A stretch of 9,624 nt of DNA from Oscillospiraceae bacterium. Its GTDB lineage: Bacteria > Bacillota_A > Clostridia > Oscillospirales > Oscillospiraceae. Positions 5,936-9,624 of the stretch are shown here, piece after piece; position 1 is the stretch's first letter; the number at the start of each line of letters is the position of its first letter. Where the stretch lies: positions 1 through 9,624 of the forward strand of contig CADAPN010000069.1 in the NCBI GenBank assembly GCA_902789835.1. Direction: 5' to 3'. The notes under the pieces are model-generated. The model saw only the letters and a list, made by a program, of their open reading frames with translations, had not been told where the DNA came from and searched no databases. The translations under genes were made by a program, and so were the position numbers.

Positions 5936-5974
5936 CAATCCTCTCTTCGGCTTCATTCAGCCGAATGAGGATTG
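5936..5974. repeat. long imperfect palindrome in the divergent intergenic region
   Basis: CAATCCTC (5936-5943) pairs with GAGGATTG (5967-5974), and TTCGGCT (5946-5952) with AGCCGAA (5959-5965). This gives 15 base pairs with a 2x1 internal loop and a 6-base loop. It lies between the divergent promoters at 5868-5896 and 6027-6055, upstream of both, so neither transcript should include it. No T-run follows in either direction, so it does not look like a terminator. A regulator-binding site or cruciform is more likely. Confidence 0.6.
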
Positions 5975-6008
5975 CCAGCGTCACACAATTCCCTAAAATA
6001 AAAAAGCA

Positions 6009-6021
6009 ACTTTATAAAAGT
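6009..6021. promoter_or_regulatory. small palindrome just upstream of the isomerase promoter
   Basis: ACTTT-ATA-AAAGT is a perfect inverted repeat ending 5 bases before the -35 box of the isomerase promoter. An activator bound here would touch RNA polymerase. It is AT-rich and short, so chance is possible. Confidence 0.35.
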
Positions 6022-6026
6022 CCCCC

Positions 6027-6055
6027 TTGGCAGGCAGGAAAAAACGTGATATAGT
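6027..6055 (+). promoter_or_regulatory. strong sigma-A-type promoter for the isomerase-family gene
   Basis: TTGGCA (6027-6032, 5 of 6), a 17-base spacer and TATAGT (6050-6055, 5 of 6), with a TG extension of the -10. The leader to the ATG at 6117 is A-rich and about 55 bases long. Confidence 0.82.
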
Positions 6056-6116
6056 AGGGTCCAAAGGCAAGAAAACACCCGACATATAAAAACACAATTA
6101 AGAAAGGATCCGAATC

Positions 6117-7595
6117 ATGATGCAAAACATTCCTGAAGTCAAACTCGGCATCGTCGCCGTCTCCCGCGACTGCTTCCCCATCGGCCTGTCCATCGCCAGG
6201 CGCGAGGCCATTGTCAAGGTCTGCAAGGGCGGCCTGTATGAGTGCCCCGTCACCGTGGAGAACGAGCTGGACATGCTCAAGGCCGTTGACGATGTCAAGG
6301 CCGCCGGCTGCAACGCCCTGGTCGTCTTCCTCGGCAACTTCGGTCCCGAGACCCCCGAGACCCTGATCGCGAAGAACTTCGACGGTCCCTGCATGTTCGT
6401 GGCGGCCGCCGAGGGCGACGGCGACCTCATCAACGGCCGCGGCGATGCCTACTGCGGCATGCTCAACTGTTCCTACAACCTCGGCATGCGCCACCTCAGG
6501 GGCTATATCCCCGAGTATCCGGTCGGCACCGCCGAAGATCTGGGAAAGATGATCAAGGACTTCATCCCCATCGCCCGCGCCGTCATCGGTGTGCAGAACC
6601 TGAAGATCATCACCTTCGGTCCGCGTCCGCAGGACTTCTTCGCCTGCAACGCTCCGATCAAGGGCCTGTATGAGCTCGGTGTGGAGATCGAAGAGAACTC
6701 CGAACTGGACCTCCTGGTGAGCTACAAAGAGCACGCCGGGGACAAGCGGATTCCCGAGGTCTGCGCCGACATGGCCGCCGAGATGGGCGAAGGCAGGTAC
6801 TTCCCCGACATGCTCGAGCGCATGGCGCAGTTTGAGCTGACCTTGCTCGACTGGGCGGAGAAGCACAAGGGCGCGCGCAAGTACGTCGCCTTCGCCGACA
6901 AGTGCTGGCCGGCCTTCCCGGAGCAGTTCGGCTTTGAGCCCTGCTATGTGAACTCCCGTCTCGCCGCCCGCGGCATTCCCGTCAGCTGCGAAGTCGACAT
7001 CTACGGCGCGCTCAGCGAGTACATCGGCGCCTGTGTCACGCAGGATGCCGTTACCATCCTCGACATCAACAACTCCGTCCCCGCGAAGATGTGGGAGGAG
7101 CAGATCAAGGACAAGTTCGACTACCGTCTGACCGACACCTTCATGGGCTTCCACTGCGGCAACACGCCGTCCTGCAAGATGTGCGCCGACCGCGCCGTCA
7201 AGTATCAGCTCATTCAGCACCGTCTGCTTGAGCCGGAAGGATCCGATCCCGACTTCACCCGCGGTACGCTGGAAGGCGACATCGCGCCGGGCGAGATCAC
7301 CTTCTTCCGTCTGCAGTGCGACAGCGAGGGGGTCCTTCGCTCCTACATCGCCGAGGGCGAGGTTCTGCCCGTTAAAACCACCAGCTTTGGCGGCATCGGC
7401 GTCTTTGCCATCCATGAGATGGGCCGCTTCTATCGCCACGTGCTGATCCAGAAGCGCTTCCCGCATCACGGCGCGGTGGCCTTCGGCCATCACGGCAAGG
7501 CCCTGTTCGAGGTCTTCAAGTTCCTGGGCGTGCAGGACATCGGCTACAACCAGCCCAAGTGCCTGCCCTATCCCACCGAGAACCCCTGGGCCTGA
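6117..7595 (+). CDS. L-fucose/L-arabinose isomerase-family protein
   Basis: The protein has 492 residues and is cytoplasmic. The start follows AAAGGA 8 bases upstream; a second ATG comes directly after. The N-terminal half (about 8-170) is a Rossmann-like region (KLGIVAVSRDCFPIG, ALVVFLGNFGPETP). The C-terminal half carries the family's metal-site pattern: Glu292 in CEVDIYGAL and Asp316 in ILDINNS lie 24 residues apart, the same spacing as Glu337 and Asp361 in E. coli L-fucose isomerase, and HHGAVAFGHHGKALFEVFK (450-468) supplies candidate ligand histidines. Family members convert aldoses to ketoses using Mn2+. This one is shorter than E. coli FucI (591 residues) and belongs to a broader group whose sugars are mostly untested, so the substrate is open. 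Codon choice is very uniform (GGC, AAG, GTC, AAC, ATC) and the promoter is strong, which together suggest high expression. A two-component system follows. Confidence 0.88.
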   Translation: MMQNIPEVKLGIVAVSRDCFPIGLSIARREAIVKVCKGGLYECPVTVENELDMLKAVDDVKAAGCNALVVFLGNFGPETPETLIAKNFDGPCMFVAAAEGDGDLINGRGDAYCGMLNCSYNLGMRHLRGYIPEYPVGTAEDLGKMIKDFIPIARAVIGVQNLKIITFGPRPQDFFACNAPIKGLYELGVEIEENSELDLLVSYKEHAGDKRIPEVCADMAAEMGEGRYFPDMLERMAQFELTLLDWAEKHKGARKYVAFADKCWPAFPEQFGFEPCYVNSRLAARGIPVSCEVDIYGALSEYIGACVTQDAVTILDINNSVPAKMWEEQIKDKFDYRLTDTFMGFHCGNTPSCKMCADRAVKYQLIQHRLLEPEGSDPDFTRGTLEGDIAPGEITFFRLQCDSEGVLRSYIAEGEVLPVKTTSFGGIGVFAIHEMGRFYRHVLIQKRFPHHGAVAFGHHGKALFEVFKFLGVQDIGYNQPKCLPYPTENPWA

Positions 7596-7633
7596 TCCGG
7601 CCGCGGCGGAGCCGTGATCCAGTAATCTGAAAC

Positions 7634-7675
7634 AAACCGGAGGTTCCGTGCTTTTCCGCATGGCCTCCGGTTTTT
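7634..7675 (+). terminator. intrinsic terminator after the isomerase-family gene
   Basis: AAACCGGAGG (7634-7643) pairs with CCTCCGGTTT (7664-7673), followed by TT; the loop contains a minor CCGTG/CATGG stem. It lies 39 bases after the stop codon and separates the isomerase transcript from the two-component genes. Confidence 0.9.
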
Positions 7676-7729
7676 CACAGCAGCCCGCGGGCCAGATTTC
7701 GACTCTCCGGGATCTGTCCGCGGTTTCCG

Positions 7730-7758
7730 TTGAATACAGGAAACGGGCATGTTATACT
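7730..7758 (+). promoter_or_regulatory. promoter for the response regulator/histidine kinase operon
   Basis: TTGAAT (7730-7735), a 17-base spacer and TATACT (7753-7758, 5 of 6), with TG extension at 7750-7751. Transcription would start about 7765, which places any start codon before 7804 in or near the promoter and supports the ATG at 7804. Confidence 0.8.
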
Positions 7759-7771
7759 GTCAAACTGTCAA
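7756..7771 (+). repeat. two tandem copies of ACTGTCAA at the transcription start
   Basis: ACTGTCAA occurs twice head to tail (7756-7763 and 7764-7771), overlapping the -10 box and the expected start point. It could be a direct-repeat site for an AraC-type regulator, possibly the product of this gene, or a chance duplication. Confidence 0.4.
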
Positions 7772-7803
7772 AAGTTCAATCTGTGGAACAGGCAGAGGAA
7801 TAT

Positions 7804-9435
7804 ATGGAACCGATCAAAGTATTTATTGTGGAAGATGAGAGTATTGTCCGCGAGGGGATCCGGGATATGATTCCCTGGGAGCAGTACGGCTTTGTGTTCT
7901 CCGGAGAAGCCCCCGACGGTGAAGTCGCCCTGCCCATGGTGCGCAGAACCCGTCCGGATATTCTCATCACCGACATCAAGATGCCGTTCATGGACGGTCT
8001 CTCCCTGAGCCGCCTGGTGAACCGCGAGCTTCCGGACACACGGATTATCATTCTGTCCGGATATGACGACTTTGAATACGCGCAGCAGGCCATCGAACTG
8101 CACGTCGATCAGTATCTGCTCAAGCCCATCTCCCGGGCCAACATGATCAAGGCCCTGGAGCAGACACGAAGCAGAATTCAGGAAGAACGCGAGCAGAAGG
8201 AATATCTCCAGGTATTCACCCGTGAGGCCAGGGAATACGAAGCCTATTCCCGACGTGTCTTCTTTGAAAAGCTGGTTAGCGGTGCGCTGAGCGTGAAGGA
8301 AATCTACGAACAGGCAGAGCAGCTGGAGATTGATCTGGACGCGGAATGCTATAACATTGTTCTTTTCAGTATTCACATGCCTGGAAACGTCACCGGCTAT
8401 TCCGAAGAACTCTCCAGAGCGGAGGAAACCCTTCTTCAGGCCTTCATCCGCATGCCGGATCTGCTCCTGTTCCGAAGCAGCCTTCTGAGCCATGCGGTCC
8501 TGATCAAGGGCACGGCGGAGGAGGTCCGGGCACTGACCGACCAGTGTGTCGAAGCCATCGGCCAGCACTGCGGCAGCAGGGATCTTTCGGTTGACTGGCA
8601 CGTGGCGGTCGGAACTCCCGTCACACGCCTCAGCGGCCTGCATCAGTGCTACGCGGCGGTCAGCCACGCGCTCGCCTTCCGCCACCTGATCCCGCGGCAG
8701 CATGTTCTGAACGTGGATCTTCTCCGTCAGAACCGCGCCTCGGGAGAAAGCTACAGCGCCGTCGATGCGGGGAAGCTGGATCCTTCCATCATCACAGGCT
8801 TCGTGGAAAAGGGCCTGCTGGAAGAGCTTGACGATTTTGTCACGGAGTTTTTCGGCGATCTCGGTTCCGCTGTCGACTCCATGATGTTCCGGCACTATCT
8901 GATTCTCAGCGCGCGCATCAACGCCCTGGCCGCCGTGAGGGAGCTCGGCCTGGACCGGGAGAGCCTGCTCCGCAGGCTGCCCCCGGCGGAGATCGACCTG
9001 AGCGGCGAGAGCCTGAAGCGCTACTTCCGGGATGTGCTGTACGCATCGATCAGCCTGCGCGACGAGGAGACCAAAAAGCAGAGCGGAAGCATCGTCAGCA
9101 GTGCCGTCCAGTACATTGACCAGCATTATACGGATGAAAACATCTCTCTGAACAATGTGGCAAAGGCCATCAATGTCAGCACCAACTACCTCAGCGCCGT
9201 CTTCAGCCAGAGCATGGGCCAGTCCTTTGTGGAATACCTGACCATGAAGCGCATGACCCGGGCCAAGCAGTTCCTTCGCCAGAGCAACAAGCGCAGCGGA
9301 GAGATCGCGGCGGAAGTGGGCTACAAGGATCCCCGTTATTTCAGTTTTGTATTCAAGAAGACCCAGGGCTGCACGCCCCGGGAATATCGGGCGGGAGACA
9401 GCGATCATGAGAGGAATCGGGAAACAGACCGATAG
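7804..9435 (+). CDS. response regulator with AraC-type DNA-binding domain (YesN-like)
   Basis: The protein has 543 residues. An N-terminal receiver domain (1 to about 120) shows the acidic pair Glu10/Asp11, the phospho-acceptor Asp57 in ILITDIKMPFMDG, Ser85 in ILSGYDDFEYA and Lys107 in LLKPI. A middle region of about 300 residues, starting with a charged helix (SRIQEEREQKEYLQ), has no motif I can name; long linkers like this are usual in YesN-type regulators. The C-terminal AraC domain (about 432-531) has two helix-turn-helix units: ISLNNVAKAINVSTNYLSAVF and SGEIAAEVGYKDPRYFSFVFKK. Start at ATG 7804 has GAGG 5 bases upstream; longer in-frame starts fall before the promoter. The kinase gene overlaps its 3' end, so they form one operon. 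The family commonly controls carbohydrate transport and degradation genes, which fits the isomerase gene next door. Confidence 0.94.
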   Translation: MEPIKVFIVEDESIVREGIRDMIPWEQYGFVFSGEAPDGEVALPMVRRTRPDILITDIKMPFMDGLSLSRLVNRELPDTRIIILSGYDDFEYAQQAIELHVDQYLLKPISRANMIKALEQTRSRIQEEREQKEYLQVFTREAREYEAYSRRVFFEKLVSGALSVKEIYEQAEQLEIDLDAECYNIVLFSIHMPGNVTGYSEELSRAEETLLQAFIRMPDLLLFRSSLLSHAVLIKGTAEEVRALTDQCVEAIGQHCGSRDLSVDWHVAVGTPVTRLSGLHQCYAAVSHALAFRHLIPRQHVLNVDLLRQNRASGESYSAVDAGKLDPSIITGFVEKGLLEELDDFVTEFFGDLGSAVDSMMFRHYLILSARINALAAVRELGLDRESLLRRLPPAEIDLSGESLKRYFRDVLYASISLRDEETKKQSGSIVSSAVQYIDQHYTDENISLNNVAKAINVSTNYLSAVFSQSMGQSFVEYLTMKRMTRAKQFLRQSNKRSGEIAAEVGYKDPRYFSFVFKKTQGCTPREYRAGDSDHERNRETDR

Positions 9436-9624
9436 AAATTCCATTTCAGCCAGACTGCGGGATCTGATTCTGCATCTGGCCGTCCCGCTGTGCCTGCTCT
9501 CCGTCTTTCTGCTGCTGGTCCTCCTGATCTCCAGTCTCTCCCTCTCGCAGGTCAGCCGGAACATCTCCACCGCCTCCCAGTTCAACCAGAACTTCAAGGA
9601 CGAAGTCGATCTGAAGATGTACCT
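9407..9624 (+). CDS. membrane sensor histidine kinase (YesM-like), N-terminal part (truncated by window edge)
   Basis: The first 72 codons are present. The ATG at 9407 follows CGGGAGA about 8 bases upstream and lies in a different frame from the response regulator, overlapping it by 29 bases, which suggests translational coupling. The product starts with a basic segment (MRGIGKQTDRNSISARLRD), then a long hydrophobic helix at about 20-44 (LILHLAVPLCLLSVFLLLVLL). It continues with QVSRNISTASQFNQNFKDEVDLKMY, which resembles the start of the extracellular sensor domain in YesM-type kinases of Clostridia. The HAMP, His-kinase and ATPase domains are outside the window, so the kinase call rests on this N-terminus and on pairing with a YesN-type regulator. 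It should sense an extracellular signal and phosphorylate Asp57 of its partner. Confidence 0.78.
   Translation, partial: MRGIGKQTDRNSISARLRDLILHLAVPLCLLSVFLLLVLLISSLSLSQVSRNISTASQFNQNFKDEVDLKMY

Noticed and set aside
5936..5974. Reading the large palindrome as an intrinsic terminator
   Set aside because: No T-run follows the stem on either strand, and no gene ends nearby; the flanking genes are divergent.
6012..7661. Open frame of 549 codons antisense to the isomerase-family gene
   Set aside because: The sense strand has a recognisable family, promoter, ribosome binding site and terminator. The antisense frame is open because uniform GC-rich codon use leaves few reverse-strand stops; its translation has no recognisable motif.
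7648..7803. N-terminal extension of the response regulator from an upstream in-frame start
   Set aside because: The extension covers the isomerase terminator stem and the operon promoter. The receiver domain begins normally at the ATG at 7804, which has its own ribosome binding site. An in-frame GTG at 7783 has no such site.
7768..9597. Open frame of 609 codons antisense to the response regulator and kinase genes
   Set aside because: It runs through both well-supported genes, shows no family motif, and is rich in low-complexity reverse-complement residues; a codon-bias shadow.

Overview
The window reads as ordinary chromosomal DNA of a moderately GC-rich Clostridia (Firmicutes) member, probably a gut or anaerobic Lachnospiraceae/Oscillospiraceae-type organism. 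The reasons are strong AGGAGG-type ribosome binding sites, sigma-A promoters with 17-bp spacers and TG-extended -10 boxes, intrinsic terminators, a YesN/YesM-type two-component pair, an HxlR regulator beside a flavin reductase, and a PQ-loop protein of a kind common in Clostridia. No phage, transposon, CRISPR, tRNA or rRNA signal was seen.

Layout. Positions 1-432 (-) hold the N-terminal part of a gamma-glutamyltransferase-family enzyme that runs off the left edge. Divergent from it, 639-1340 (+) encodes a small P-loop ATPase. A bidirectional terminator separates this from the convergent gene 1446-2753 (-), an exported calcineurin-like metallophosphoesterase. Its promoter lies back to back with that of 3041-3610 (+), a flavin-reductase-like FMN-binding protein, which is followed by 3719-4051 (+), an HxlR-type regulator. 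A second bidirectional terminator separates these from a leftward pair: a PQ-loop/SemiSWEET-like membrane protein (5525-5827) followed by a class I PLP aminotransferase (4268-5452). The right third faces rightward: an L-fucose/L-arabinose isomerase-family protein (6117-7595) with a strong promoter and terminator, then an AraC-type response regulator (7804-9435) overlapping the start of a membrane histidine kinase (9407 to the edge).

How the parts may work together. The HxlR protein probably controls the neighbouring flavin reductase and perhaps itself, and both promoters carry inverted repeats. The isomerase and the YesN/YesM-like pair look like the edge of a carbohydrate-sensing and utilisation locus that continues to the right. 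The aminotransferase and PQ-loop protein probably share one transcript. The gamma-glutamyltransferase, ATPase and phosphoesterase appear to be independent single-gene units.

I did not find a convincing new multi-gene system. The least explained signals are DNA-level: a 15-bp-stem imperfect palindrome between the divergent promoters at 5868-6055, a 14-bp inverted element around the HxlR promoter that recurs at the ATPase promoter, and TACTT boxes at the flavin reductase promoter. No intergenic gap exceeds 300 bases. The two largest, 2754-3040 and 5828-6116, contain only promoters and inverted repeats.
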